Positions 1-8,057 of a stretch of 64,000 nucleotides of DNA are shown here, in pieces (within the stretch, counting starts at the first letter, position 1; every line of letters starts with the position of its first letter). A model generated the notes under the pieces. The model saw only the letters and a program-made list of their open reading frames with translations. It ran no database searches and was not told where the DNA came from. The position numbers were made by a program, and so were the translations under genes. Origin of the DNA: Streptomyces poonensis (GTDB lineage Bacteria; Actinomycetota; Actinomycetes; Streptomycetales; Streptomycetaceae). The DNA lies in the NCBI RefSeq assembly GCF_014650915.1, contig NZ_BMVW01000004.1, forward strand, positions 124,001-188,000, read 5' to 3'.

Positions 1-1
1 G

Positions 2-331
2 GGCTGGCTCTACGTCGTCGACCGCAAGAAGGACATGATCAACGCCTCCGGGTTCAAGGTGTGGCCCCGCGAGGTCGAGGACGTGCTCTACGCCCACCCG
101 GCGGTCCGCGAGGCGGCCGTCGTCGGGGTGCCCGACGGGTACCGCGGCGAGACCGTCAAGGCGTACATCAGCCTCCGTCCGGGGGCCGAGACGGACCCCG
201 ACGCACTGGCCGCCTGGTGCAAGGAGAGACTGGCCGCCTACAAGTATCCGCGTCAGGTGGAGATCCTGCCCGACCTGCCGAAGACGACGAGTGGCAAGAT
301 CCTCCGTCGGGAACTGCGTTCCCGGCCGTGA
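2..331 (+). CDS. Acyl-CoA synthetase (AMP-binding enzyme), C-terminal fragment
   Basis: Only the last ~109 codons are present; the gene begins before the window. The fragment is the mobile C-terminal lid of the ANL family. It opens with the hinge motif VVDRKKDMI, continues with the FKVWPREVEDVL segment, and ends with the TTSGKILRREL motif, whose lysine orients the adenylate in the first half reaction. The family activates a carboxylic acid with ATP and joins it to CoA. The downstream TetR gene starts 55 bases after the stop, and a phosphotransferase/acyl-CoA dehydrogenase pair follows on the other strand, so a fatty-acid or hydroxy-acid substrate is likely. Chain length cannot be judged from this fragment. 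Confidence 0.9.
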   Translation, partial: GWLYVVDRKKDMINASGFKVWPREVEDVLYAHPAVREAAVVGVPDGYRGETVKAYISLRPGAETDPDALAAWCKERLAAYKYPRQVEILPDLPKTTSGKILRRELRSRP

Positions 332-386
332 ACGCACAAGCATCGAACAGAACCCGGTAAGCAGGACGGAAAGGCAGGTGGCGGCA

Positions 387-980
387 GTGCCCAGGACGAC
401 GGACGCGGACGGGCAACCCGTCCCGCAGCGGCTGCTGGCCGCCGCCACCCGGCTCTTCGCCGAGCAGGGGTACGACCGCACGTCGGTGCAGGAGATCGTG
501 GAGGCCGCAGGGGTCACCAAGGGCGCGCTGTACCACTACTTCGGCTCCAAGGACGATCTGCTGCACGAGGTGTACGCGCGCGTGCTGCGCGTCCAGCAGG
601 AGCGCCTGGACGCCTTCGCGGGAGCGGACGCGCCGGTCGAGGAGCGGTTGCGGGGCGCCGCGGCCGACGTCGTCGTCACCACGATCGAGAACCTCGACGA
701 CGCGTCGATCTTCTTCCGCTCGATGCACCACCTGAGCCCGGAGAAGAACAAGCAGGTGCGCGCCGAGCGCCGGCGCTACCACGAGCGCTTCCGTGCGCTC
801 GTCGAGGAGGGCCAGGAGTCGGGCGTCTTCTCCAAGGCGACCCCGGCCGACCTGGTGGTGGACTACCACTTCGGGTCCGTGCACCACCTGTCCACCTGGT
901 ACCGCCCCGAGGGGCCCATGACCCCGCAGCAGGTCGCCGACCACCTGGCGGACCTGCTGCTGCGGGCGCTGCGGCCGTAG
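387..980 (+). CDS. TetR/AcrR family transcriptional regulator
   Basis: A 197-residue repressor-like protein. The N-terminal TetR helix-turn-helix is clear at about residues 12-60, including AATRLFAEQGYDRTSVQEI and the recognition segment VTKGALYHYFGSKDDLL. The rest is the helical ligand-binding domain. The GTG at 387 was chosen because a purine-rich AAGGCAGG element lies 5-15 bases upstream; a GTG at 378 is possible. It sits between the acyl-CoA ligase fragment and the convergent acyl-CoA dehydrogenase operon, whose promoter carries a TetR-type palindrome (3340-3357). It probably senses an acyl-CoA and represses that operon; the ligand is inference. Confidence 0.88.
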   Translation: MPRTTDADGQPVPQRLLAAATRLFAEQGYDRTSVQEIVEAAGVTKGALYHYFGSKDDLLHEVYARVLRVQQERLDAFAGADAPVEERLRGAAADVVVTTIENLDDASIFFRSMHHLSPEKNKQVRAERRRYHERFRALVEEGQESGVFSKATPADLVVDYHFGSVHHLSTWYRPEGPMTPQQVADHLADLLLRALRP

Positions 981-991
981 ACGTCGCATGC

Positions 992-1025
992 GTAAGGGGC
1001 GGACGCCATGGCGTCCGCCCCTTAC
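992..1025. terminator. Bidirectional terminator between convergent genes
   Basis: A perfect 16-bp stem, GTAAGGGGCGGACGCC at 992-1007 and its complement at 1010-1025, around a two-base AT centre. It lies between the TetR gene stop (980) and the acyl-CoA dehydrogenase stop (1034). There is no U tract, as is common in Streptomyces. The outer arm GTAAGGGGCGG recurs in two other hairpins in this window (32089 and 34252). Confidence 0.85.
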
Positions 1026-1033
1026 ACGCGTGC

Positions 1034-2248
1034 TCACATGTACTTCTTCAGCTCCCGCCGCGCCAGCGACCGCTGGTGCACCTCGTCCGGCCCGTCGGCG
1101 AGCATCAGCGTCCGGGCGCCCGCGTACAGCTCCGCCAGCGGGAAGTCCTGGCTGACGCCGCCCGCGCCGTGCAGCTGGATCGCCCGGTCGATGATGTCGA
1201 CGACCGTGCGCGGGGTGGCGATCTTGATGGCCTGGATCTCGGTGTGGGCGCCCCGGTTGCCGACCGTGTCCATCATCCAGGCCGTCTTCAGGACCAGCAG
1301 GCGCAGCTGCTCGACGGCCACGCGCGCGTCCGCGATCCAGTTCTGCACCACGCCCTGCTGCGCCAGCGCCTTGCCGAACGCCGTACGGGAGACCGCCCGC
1401 CGGCACATCAGCTCGATGGCCCGCTCGGCCATGCCGATCAGCCGCATGCAGTGGTGGATACGGCCCGGTCCGAGCCGCGCCTGCGCGATGGCGAAGCCGC
1501 CGCCCTCCTCGCCGATGAGGTTCGTGACCGGCACGCGCGCGTGGTCGAAGACGACCTCGGCGTGCCCGCCGTGCCAGTGGTCCTCGTAGCCGAAGACCTG
1601 CATCGCGCGCCGGACCTCGACGCCCGGGGTGTCGCGCGGCACGAGCACCATGGACTGCTGGCGGCGGATGTCCGCCCCGTCCGGGTCGGTCTTGCCCATC
1701 ACGATGAAGATCTTGCAGTCCGGGTTCATCGCGCCGGATATGTACCACTTACGGCCCGTGATGACGTACTCGTCGCCGTCCCGCTCGATGTGCGTGGTGA
1801 TGTTGGTGGCGTCGGACGAGGCCACCTCCGGCTCGGTCATCGCGAACGCCGAGCGGATCTCACCGGCCAGCAGCGGCTCCAGCCACTGCTTCTTCTGCTG
1901 CTCGTCGCCGAACTGGGCGAGCACCTCCATGTTGCCCGTGTCGGGCGCGCCGCAGTTCAGCGCGGTGGGCGCCAGTTGCGGGGAGCGGCCGGCGATCTCG
2001 GCGAGCGGCGCGTACTGGAGGTTGGTGAGCCCGGCACCGTACTCCGCGTCCGGCAGGAACAGGTTCCACAGCCCCTGCCGGCGCGCCTCCGCCTTCAGCT
2101 CCTCGACGACGGCGGGCGTCTCCCACGGGGACGACAGCCGGGCGCGCTGCTCGTGGGCGACCGCCTCGGCGGGGTACACGTGCTCGTCCATGAAGGCGAG
2201 GAGTTTCGCCCGCAGCTCCTCGGTGCGGGCGTCGAATGCGAAGTCCAT
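1034..2248 (-). CDS. Acyl-CoA dehydrogenase (ACAD10/11-like)
   Basis: A 404-residue flavoprotein of the acyl-CoA dehydrogenase superfamily. Typical segments are AFAMTEPEVASSDATNI (FAD/substrate loop, about residue 136), ITGRKWYISGA, VEVVFDHARVPVTNLIG-type text in the beta domain, and the C-terminal helical domain with AIQLHGAGGVSQDFPLAELYAGARTL. The family oxidises acyl-CoA at C2-C3, passing electrons to ETF. The start codon is only 6 bases after the stop of the upstream phosphotransferase gene, so the two are co-transcribed. In animal ACAD10/ACAD11 the same two domains are fused, and in the Pseudomonas levulinate pathway they act together on 4-hydroxyacyl-CoA. A 4-hydroxy-acid role is therefore likely but not proven. 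Confidence 0.9.
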   Translation of the reverse strand: MDFAFDARTEELRAKLLAFMDEHVYPAEAVAHEQRARLSSPWETPAVVEELKAEARRQGLWNLFLPDAEYGAGLTNLQYAPLAEIAGRSPQLAPTALNCGAPDTGNMEVLAQFGDEQQKKQWLEPLLAGEIRSAFAMTEPEVASSDATNITTHIERDGDEYVITGRKWYISGAMNPDCKIFIVMGKTDPDGADIRRQQSMVLVPRDTPGVEVRRAMQVFGYEDHWHGGHAEVVFDHARVPVTNLIGEEGGGFAIAQARLGPGRIHHCMRLIGMAERAIELMCRRAVSRTAFGKALAQQGVVQNWIADARVAVEQLRLLVLKTAWMMDTVGNRGAHTEIQAIKIATPRTVVDIIDRAIQLHGAGGVSQDFPLAELYAGARTLMLADGPDEVHQRSLARRELKKYM

Positions 2249-2254
2249 GATGGA

Positions 2255-3289
2255 TCAGCCCTCTCGGGAGACTGTCTGCAGGGTCGTCAGGCCGTGCTCG
2301 ATGAAGACGGGCACCAGGTCGCCGATCCGGTCGAAACCGCGGCCGACGGTCTGGCCGAGCGTGTAGCGGTAGTGGATGCCCTCCAGGATCACGGCGAGCT
2401 TGAACCAGGCGAACGCCGTGTACCAGGAGACCGCGGACACGTCGCGCCCGGAGCGCGCGGCGTACCGCTCGACCAGCTCCGCCGGGTCCGGGTGCCCGGG
2501 GGCCGTGGCGGTCGTGGAGACGGGGGAGTCGGGCAGCCCGTGCGGCGTGCTGTACATCACCAGCAGACCCAGGTCGGTCAGCGGGTCACCGAGGGTGGAC
2601 ATCTCCCAGTCGAGGATGGCGGCGATCCGGTCGTCCTCGCCCATGAGCACGTTGTCGAGCCGGTAGTCGCCGTGCACCACGGTGGCGGCGGGGGAGCGGG
2701 GCAGCTCACGGCCCAGGGCGGCGTGCAGCTCGTCGATGCCGGCCAGGTCGCGGTTGCGCGACGCGTCCAGCTGCTTGCCCCAGCGCCGCAACTGCCGGTC
2801 GAGGAAGCCCTCCGGGCGGCCGAAGTCCGCGAGGCCCACCTCGGCGGGGTCCACCGCGTGCAGCTCGACGAGCGTGTCGACCAGCCCGAGGACCGCCTCC
2901 CGGGTGCGCTCGGGACCGAGCGGGGCGAGCTGCTCGGCGGTGCGGTACGGGGTGCCCTCGACGAACTCCATGACGTAGAACGGCGCGCCGAGCACCTCCT
3001 CGTCCTCGCACAGCAGCACGGGCCGCGGCACGGGCACGTCCGTGGGGTGCAGGGCGCTGATCACGCGGTGCTCGCGCTTCATGTCGTGCGCGGTCGCCAG
3101 TACATGGCCGAGCGGCGGCCGCCGCACGACCCACTTCCCGGTGCCGTCCGTGACCTCGTACGTCAGGTTGGACCGTCCGCCCTCGATCAGCCGGCCGGTC
3201 AGGGGGCCGCTCACCAGGCCGGGCCGCTCGGCGTCGAGCAGGGCGCGCAGCCGGTCGGGATCGAGACCTGGCGGATGGTCAGGGCGCAT
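2255..3289 (-). CDS. Phosphotransferase of the aminoglycoside phosphotransferase fold (ACAD10/11 kinase type)
   Basis: A 344-residue kinase-fold protein. It has the nucleotide loop region GGRSNLTYEV, the catalytic loop VVHGDYRLDN (Brenner-type HGDxxxxN) near residue 205, and the metal-binding ILDWEMSTLGDPLTDLG motif. The ATG at 3289 is preceded by GGAG at a good distance. It is the first gene of a two-gene operon with the acyl-CoA dehydrogenase. A homologous domain in ACAD10/11 phosphorylates the 4-hydroxyl of 4-hydroxyacyl-CoA, and that context fits better than antibiotic resistance. A palindrome (3340-3357) about 50 bases upstream is a probable operator. Confidence 0.88.
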   Translation of the reverse strand: MRPDHPPGLDPDRLRALLDAERPGLVSGPLTGRLIEGGRSNLTYEVTDGTGKWVVRRPPLGHVLATAHDMKREHRVISALHPTDVPVPRPVLLCEDEEVLGAPFYVMEFVEGTPYRTAEQLAPLGPERTREAVLGLVDTLVELHAVDPAEVGLADFGRPEGFLDRQLRRWGKQLDASRNRDLAGIDELHAALGRELPRSPAATVVHGDYRLDNVLMGEDDRIAAILDWEMSTLGDPLTDLGLLVMYSTPHGLPDSPVSTTATAPGHPDPAELVERYAARSGRDVSAVSWYTAFAWFKLAVILEGIHYRYTLGQTVGRGFDRIGDLVPVFIEHGLTTLQTVSREG

Positions 3290-3339
3290 CGTGGCTCCTA
3301 CGTGGGGGTCGGCAGGACCTTCCTGGGACCTTCCACATG

Positions 3340-3357
3340 ATGCCGACCGGTCGGTAT
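3340..3357. promoter_or_regulatory. Palindromic TetR-type operator upstream of the phosphotransferase/acyl-CoA dehydrogenase operon
   Basis: ATGCCGACCGGTCGGTAT is an 18-bp palindrome with one mismatched pair. The core CCGACCGGTCGG is perfect and resembles operators of actinobacterial TetR regulators of lipid genes. It lies 51 bases before the start codon at 3289, and the TetR gene at 387 is the obvious candidate ligand. Confidence 0.65.
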
Positions 3358-3428
3358 GCCGTCCAGAGGGGGAGCCGGAAGTGATCGGAATCTCGACGGG
3401 GGTGCGGAGGACGGAGAGGGATGCACAG

Positions 3429-3460
3429 GCCCCTTGGGGCGCCGCGGGCCCCCAAGGGGC
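3429..3460 (-). terminator. Hairpin terminator of the His-rich gene
   Basis: Arms GCCCCTTGGGG (3429-3439) and CCCCAAGGGGC (3450-3460) form a perfect 11-bp stem around a 10-base loop, 10 bases after the stop of the His-rich gene. Confidence 0.7.
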
Positions 3461-3470
3461 GGGAGAGGAA

Positions 3471-3767
3471 CTAGTGGTCGTCCCAGTGCCCCTCGTGCGC
3501 CGCGTGCCGGTGCCCGTCGTGGAGATAGTCGACGTGGTCGCCGTGCCGGACCGAGGCATGTCCGCAGTTCGTGCCGTGCTCGTGGTCGTGCCCGGTGTGG
3601 GTGATGTGTCCCTGGGGCTCGCACTCGTCCCAGTGGCCGGAGTGCTCCCGGTGCAGATGCCCGTCGTGCGCGTAGTCGACGTGGTCGCCGTGCTGGACGA
3701 CGGTGTGCCCGCAGGTCGGGCCGTGGCGGTGCTCGTGAGTGGAGTGTTCCTGGTGAACGGTGGTCAT
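3471..3767 (-). CDS. Small histidine-rich repeat protein, putative metal binder
   Basis: A 98-residue soluble protein with about a quarter histidine and no signal peptide or membrane helix. It is built from two copies of one module. Each copy reads roughly HEH-HG-x2-CGH-x2-V-HGDHVDY-x-HDGH-x-H-x2-H-x-GHWD: first about residues 11-50, second about residues 58-98. Each copy has one cysteine in a CGH triplet, suitable for Zn(II), Ni(II) or Cu. The ATG at 3767 has AAGG 8 bases upstream; an in-frame GTG at 3776 is the alternative. The 3793-3820 inverted repeat in its promoter may be an operator. Metal storage or buffering is inferred from composition only. Confidence 0.8.
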   Translation of the reverse strand: MTTVHQEHSTHEHRHGPTCGHTVVQHGDHVDYAHDGHLHREHSGHWDECEPQGHITHTGHDHEHGTNCGHASVRHGDHVDYLHDGHRHAAHEGHWDDH

Positions 3768-3792
3768 GGTGCTCACCTTCAGGGGGTACGGG

Positions 3793-3820
3793 CTAGTGGC
3801 TGGGAACACAGCCAGGCTAG
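3793..3820. promoter_or_regulatory. Nested inverted repeat in the His-rich gene promoter
   Basis: CTAG, then TGGCTG (3797-3802), six bases, CAGCCA (3809-3814), two bases, then CTAG (3817-3820). The inner 6-bp arms are perfect. It sits 26-53 bases upstream of the His-rich gene start and 80 bases before the divergent oxidoreductase, where a repressor site is expected. The binding protein is unknown. Confidence 0.4.
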
Positions 3821-3902
3821 TCACATGACGGGCGTGATCGGCATGCTTTGACGGCGTGTGCCCGGCTTGCGTCACGTTCTCATAACCCGGAAGGTCGAAG
3901 AC

Positions 3903-4829
3903 ATGAAGGCGATCAGTTACAGCCGGTACGGCGGACCCGAGGTCCTGGAGTACGGAGATGTGCGCGAACCCAGGCTCGGACCGGACCAGGTACTGGTGAA
4001 GGTGCGCGCGGCGGCCGTGAACCCCGTGGACTGGAAGTGCCGCGAGGGCTACCTGGACCCGATGCTGGAGGCCGCCTTCCCGGTCGTCCCGGGCTGGGAC
4101 GTGTCCGGGGTGGTGGAGCGGACCGGCGGCGCCGTCCCGGAGTGGGCGCCCGGCGACGAGGTCATCGGCTACGTGCGCGAGGACTTCCTGTCCCGCGGCA
4201 CCTTCGCCGAGTACGTCGCCGCACCCGTCCGCACGCTGGCCCGCAAGCCGCCGAACCTCTCCTTCGAGGAGGCGGCGGGCCTGCCCCTGGTCGGGCTCAC
4301 CGCCTACCAGGCGCTCACCAGGGTGCTCGACGTGCGCCGGGACGAGACCGTCCTCGTCAGCGCGGCCGCGGGCGGCGTCGGCTCGCTCGCCGTCCAGATC
4401 GCCCGCCACCTCGGAGCCCGCGTGATCGGCACCGCGAGCGAGCGCAACCACGACTTCGTACGGAGCCTCGGCGGCGAACCGGTCACCTACGGCGAGGGCC
4501 TCGTCGACCGGGTGCGGGCCCTGGTGCCGATGGGCGTGGACGCGGCCCTCGACGTCATCGGCGGCGACTCGCTGAAGGAGTTCGCCCAGCTCCTGGCCCC
4601 GGAGGGGCGGATCACCTCCATCTCGGACCCGGCCGTCACCGAGCACGGCGGCCAGTACTGGTTCGTCCGCCCCGACCCGGCCGATCTGCAGCGCCTGTCC
4701 GATCTGGCCGCCGAGGGCGTGATCTCGGTGCACGTGTCGGAGACGTTCCCCCTGGAGCGGGCCGCCGAGGCGCACCGGCTGAACCAGGAGGGCCGTACCC
4801 GGGGCAAGATCGTGGTGACGGTGGACTGA
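3903..4829 (+). CDS. NADP-dependent quinone/zinc-free MDR family oxidoreductase
   Basis: A 308-residue medium-chain dehydrogenase/reductase of the quinone-oxidoreductase branch. It starts MKAISYSRYGGPEVLEY, has the GWDVSGVV and GDEVIGY segments of the catalytic domain, then VLVSAAAGGVGSLAVQIARHLGA, a Rossmann AxxGxxG nucleotide motif at about residues 151-161. The cysteine cluster of zinc-binding alcohol dehydrogenases is missing, so it is a zinc-independent NAD(P)H reductase. The ATG at 3903 follows GGAAGG by 7-8 bases. It is divergent from the His-rich gene. The substrate is unknown. Confidence 0.88.
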   Translation: MKAISYSRYGGPEVLEYGDVREPRLGPDQVLVKVRAAAVNPVDWKCREGYLDPMLEAAFPVVPGWDVSGVVERTGGAVPEWAPGDEVIGYVREDFLSRGTFAEYVAAPVRTLARKPPNLSFEEAAGLPLVGLTAYQALTRVLDVRRDETVLVSAAAGGVGSLAVQIARHLGARVIGTASERNHDFVRSLGGEPVTYGEGLVDRVRALVPMGVDAALDVIGGDSLKEFAQLLAPEGRITSISDPAVTEHGGQYWFVRPDPADLQRLSDLAAEGVISVHVSETFPLERAAEAHRLNQEGRTRGKIVVTVD

Positions 4830-4892
4830 CGCCGGCGTTCCGACGCCGTGCCGCAGAACGGAATCGGCTCGTCGCCGCGCCCCGGAACACCC

Positions 4893-5201
4893 TCAGAGCA
4901 CCAGGGCCGCCGCACACACGGCCAGCGCGACCGTGCACAGCGCGGCCGCGCCGGCGGTGCGCGGGGTGAGCGCCGCCGGGCGGGGCGCGGCCAGGGCGCG
5001 GATCCGCGACTGGGCGACGGCCAGGAAGCCCAGCCACAGCGCCGCGCAGACGGCGCACATCACCACACGGGTGACCGAGGGCCCGCCGGCCAGCGCGGTC
5101 TTCGCGGCGAGCACCGCGGCGACGGTGCACGCCAGCGTCGTACGCCGCCACGCGAGCCGTGTGCGCTCCGGCTGGAGTCCCGGATCGCGCTCCTCGCGCA
5201 C
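4893..5201 (-). CDS. DUF202 family membrane protein (second copy)
   Basis: A 102-residue integral membrane protein that begins VREERDPGLQPERTRLAWRRTTL, the ERTxLAW-RT signature of DUF202. Three hydrophobic segments follow (about residues 20-40, 45-65 and 80-102). The start is GTG 5201, with GGGAGG 9 bases upstream and only 5 bases after the stop of the first DUF202 gene. It is the last gene of the Nudix-DUF202-DUF202 operon. No biochemical role is established for the family. Confidence 0.8.
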   Translation of the reverse strand: MREERDPGLQPERTRLAWRRTTLACTVAAVLAAKTALAGGPSVTRVVMCAVCAALWLGFLAVAQSRIRALAAPRPAALTPRTAGAAALCTVALAVCAAALVL

Positions 5202-5206
5202 GTCCC

Positions 5207-5617
5207 TCAGCCCTCCCAGCCCAGCAGCACCACCACGGCCATGGCCACGGCGACCACGGCCACGACGACGGCGAGCAGGGCGGGGAACCGCGACACGGGC
5301 AGGTCCTCGCCCCGCCGCATCGCCCGCTCCACCCGCACCCAGTGGTTGACCGCGCGCAGCGAACACAGCACACCGGTCGTGAGCAGAGCGAGGGCGAGCC
5401 CCACCCGCCACCCCCAGCGCAGGTCCGGCAGGAACTGGTCCACCGCGAAGCCCCCGCCGATCAGCGCGAGCGCGGTCCGCAGCCAGGCGAGGAAGGTCCG
5501 CTCGTTCGCCAGCGAGAACCGGTAGTCGGGCGTCGTGCCCTCCGCACGGATCTCCCGGGGCACGAACCACAGCCGGACGGCGCGCCGGAAGCCCGAGAAC
5601 GCCGAGAACCCGGTCAC
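5207..5617 (-). CDS. DUF202 family membrane protein (YidH-like, first copy)
   Basis: A 136-residue membrane protein. The motif FSLANERTFLAWLRTALALI at about residues 34-53 is the DUF202 hallmark, followed by helices around 55-72, 80-98 and 115-134. Its GTG start overlaps the stop of the Nudix gene by four bases (GTGA), so translation is probably coupled. A paired second DUF202 gene follows directly, a frequent arrangement in actinobacteria. Function unknown. Confidence 0.82.
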   Translation of the reverse strand: MTGFSAFSGFRRAVRLWFVPREIRAEGTTPDYRFSLANERTFLAWLRTALALIGGGFAVDQFLPDLRWGWRVGLALALLTTGVLCSLRAVNHWVRVERAMRRGEDLPVSRFPALLAVVVAVVAVAMAVVVLLGWEG

Positions 5618-6138
5618 GGGCGGCGGCCCTCGTACGCCTTGAGCCGTTCGTACGCGGCCAGCCCGTCCGGCACCCACTCCCACGCACCCTCGCCGAGCCG
5701 CAGCTCCACCTCGTCCTCCGGCAGGAAGCCGTGCCAGGCGACCTCCTCCACCTGCGGGTTCACCGGCAGGTCACAGCGCACCTCGTACACGGCGGACCAC
5801 CACGCCCCGCCGGCCCCGTCGTCGTACAGGAACTTGAAGAGGAACACGGGCCTGGGCAGTCCGCTCACGCCCAGCTCCTCCTCGGCCTCGCGGAGGGCCG
5901 CGTCGTCGTAGGACTCACCCGCGCCGACGACACCGCCGACGAACATGTCGTACCGGGAGGGGAAGACCAGCTTGGTCGGGGTGCGGCGGTGGACGAAGAT
6001 CCGCCCCTGCGCGTCGCGCACCAGGACGAAGGCGCAGCGGTGGCGCAGCCCGCGCGCGTACGCCTCACCCCTGGGCCACTGCCCGATGACCCGGTCGTCC
6101 TCGTCCACGATGTCGATGATCTCGTCGGCGGCACTCAT
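5614..6138 (-). CDS. Nudix hydrolase
   Basis: A 174-residue Nudix protein. The box G-x5-E-x7-REAEEELGV is complete (about residues 73-95, GGVVGAGE through REAEEELGV), so Mg-dependent pyrophosphohydrolase activity is expected. The N-terminus (EIIDIVDEDDRVIG) and the text LRHRCAFVLVRDAQGRIFVHRRTPTK resemble the YfcD/IPP-isomerase-like branch. The ATG at 6138 was preferred; another ATG at 6150 is in frame and neither has a strong ribosome site. First gene of the operon with two DUF202 genes. Substrate unknown. Confidence 0.87.
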   Translation of the reverse strand: MSAADEIIDIVDEDDRVIGQWPRGEAYARGLRHRCAFVLVRDAQGRIFVHRRTPTKLVFPSRYDMFVGGVVGAGESYDDAALREAEEELGVSGLPRPVFLFKFLYDDGAGGAWWSAVYEVRCDLPVNPQVEEVAWHGFLPEDEVELRLGEGAWEWVPDGLAAYERLKAYEGRRP

Positions 6139-6303
6139 GGGCCCATCCAATCAAGGACGTCCGACAGTCCGACCACCTGATCGCGGCGAACGCACGCACC
6201 TGAACAGTTGACTGGGCCCCGTCCGTGCCGAAGGATGCCGTCGCACAGTCGCTGACCCACCGGTAACAACGCCCGGCACCGCGCCGACCGAGAGGACGTC
6301 CCC

Positions 6304-7959
6304 ATGGCGTACGACGCAGATGTGATCGTGATCGGGGCGGGTCTCGCCGGTCTGGCGGCCACCGCGGAACTCGTCGACGCGGGCCGTTCGGTGATCCTCC
6401 TCGACCAGGAGCCGGAGCAGTCGCTGGGCGGCCAGGCGTTCTGGTCCTTCGGCGGGCTCTTCTTCGTGGACTCGCCCGAGCAGCGCCGGCTGCGGATCAG
6501 GGACAGCCACGCGCTCGCCCTCCAGGACTGGATGGGCACGGCCGCCTTCGACCGGCCCGAGGACCACTGGCCGCGCAAGTGGGCCGAGGCGTACGTCGAC
6601 TTCGCGGCCGGCGAGAAACGCGCCTGGCTGCACCGGCAGGGCGTGCGGTTCTTCCCGGTGGTGGGCTGGGCGGAGCGCGGCGGCTACGACGCCACCGGGC
6701 ACGGCAACTCCGTGCCCCGCTTCCACATCACGTGGGGTACCGGGCCGGGCCTCCTGGAGCCGTTCGTACGGCGGGTGCGGGCGGGCGTGGACCGGGGGCT
6801 GGTGCAGCTCCGCTTCCGGCACCGCGTCACCGGGCTGTCCCGCAGCGCGGGCACCGTCGACACCGTCACCGGGGAGGTCCTGGAGCCCTCGGGCGTCCAG
6901 CGCGGACACGCCAGCAGCCGCACCGTCACCGGCGCGTTCGAGCTCCGCGCCCAGGCGGTGATCGTCACCTCCGGCGGCATCGGCGGCAACCACGACCTCG
7001 TCCGCGCCAACTGGCCGAAGCGGCTCGGCACCCCGCCCGAGCGGATGGTGTCCGGCGTGCCCGCCCACGTCGACGGGAAGGTGCTCGGCATCGCGGAGAA
7101 GGCGGGCGCCCACCTGATCAACCGCGACCGGATGTGGCACTACACCGAGGGCCTGCACAACTGGAACCCCATTTGGGAGAACCACGGCATCCGCATCCTC
7201 CCCGGCCCCTCGTCGCTCTGGCTGGACGCGCGCGGCAGACGCCTGCCCGTGCCGCTGTTCCCGGGCTTCGACACCCTCGGCACCCTGGAACACATCATGG
7301 GCACCGGGTACGACCACACGTGGTTCGTGCTCGACCAGAAGATCATCGGCAAGGAGTTCACGCTCTCCGGCTCCGAGCAGAACCCCGACCTCACCGGCCG
7401 GTCCGTCCGGGGTGTCCTCGACCGGGCGCGAGCCGACGTCCCCGGCCCGGTGAAGGCGTTCATGGACCACGGCGTCGACTTCGTCGTCGAGAAGGACCTC
7501 CCCGCCCTCGTCCGCGGGATGAACGCCCTCACCGAGGAGCCCCTGATCGACGAGGCCGAACTGCGCCGAGAGATCGTCGCCCGCGACCGCGAGGTCAGAA
7601 ACCCCTTCACCAAGGATCTCCAGGTCATGGCGGTCCGCAGCGCCCGCAGCTACCTCGGCGACCGGCTGATCCGCACCGCGGCCCCGCACCGCATCCTCGA
7701 CCCGAAGGCGGGCCCGCTGATCGCCGTCCGCCTGAACATCCTCACCCGCAAGACCCTCGGCGGACTGGAGACGGACCTCTCCTCACGCGTCCTCACCGAG
7801 AGCGGCGAGCCGCTGGACGGCGTGTACGCGGCGGGCGAGGCGGCCGGGTTCGGCGGTGGCGGTGTCCACGGGTACCGGTCGCTGGAGGGCACGTTCCTGG
7901 GCGGCTGCCTCTTCTCGGGGCGTACGGCGGGCCGGGCGGCGGCGAAGGCGGTCGGCTGA
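6304..7959 (+). CDS. FAD-binding dehydrogenase (fumarate reductase/3-ketosteroid dehydrogenase superfamily)
   Basis: A 551-residue flavoprotein. The N-terminus DADVIVIGAGLAGLAATAEL is the Rossmann GxGxxG FAD site, and LLDQEPEQSLGGQAFWSFGG is the second nucleotide-contact segment. The C-terminus GVYAAGEAAGFGGGGVHGYR is the family's FAD-closing motif. Family members use FAD to transfer hydride to or from unsaturated acids or ketosteroids. The substrate here is unknown and no partner gene is adjacent. It is followed by a very strong terminator and converges on gntP. Confidence 0.88.
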   Translation: MAYDADVIVIGAGLAGLAATAELVDAGRSVILLDQEPEQSLGGQAFWSFGGLFFVDSPEQRRLRIRDSHALALQDWMGTAAFDRPEDHWPRKWAEAYVDFAAGEKRAWLHRQGVRFFPVVGWAERGGYDATGHGNSVPRFHITWGTGPGLLEPFVRRVRAGVDRGLVQLRFRHRVTGLSRSAGTVDTVTGEVLEPSGVQRGHASSRTVTGAFELRAQAVIVTSGGIGGNHDLVRANWPKRLGTPPERMVSGVPAHVDGKVLGIAEKAGAHLINRDRMWHYTEGLHNWNPIWENHGIRILPGPSSLWLDARGRRLPVPLFPGFDTLGTLEHIMGTGYDHTWFVLDQKIIGKEFTLSGSEQNPDLTGRSVRGVLDRARADVPGPVKAFMDHGVDFVVEKDLPALVRGMNALTEEPLIDEAELRREIVARDREVRNPFTKDLQVMAVRSARSYLGDRLIRTAAPHRILDPKAGPLIAVRLNILTRKTLGGLETDLSSRVLTESGEPLDGVYAAGEAAGFGGGGVHGYRSLEGTFLGGCLFSGRTAGRAAAKAVG

Positions 7960-7983
7960 GCCGATCCGCGTGGGCACGGCGAA

Positions 7984-8017
7984 GGGGCCCGGGAACCGGT
8001 CACGGTTCCCGGGCCCC
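7984..8017. terminator. Strong bidirectional terminator
   Basis: A perfect 15-bp stem, GGGGCCCGGGAACCG (7984-7998) and its complement (8003-8017), with a GTCA loop. It separates the convergent FAD dehydrogenase and gntP genes. Confidence 0.9.
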
Positions 8018-8057
8018 AAGAGGTCCGCGGGGGTACTCGTACGAGTCGGAGCCCGTA

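Noticed and set aside
1076..3340. A 754-residue open frame opposite the acyl-CoA dehydrogenase and phosphotransferase genes
   Set aside because: It is a complementary-strand shadow of two well-recognised genes, with an unstructured Arg/Val/Gly composition and no family match.
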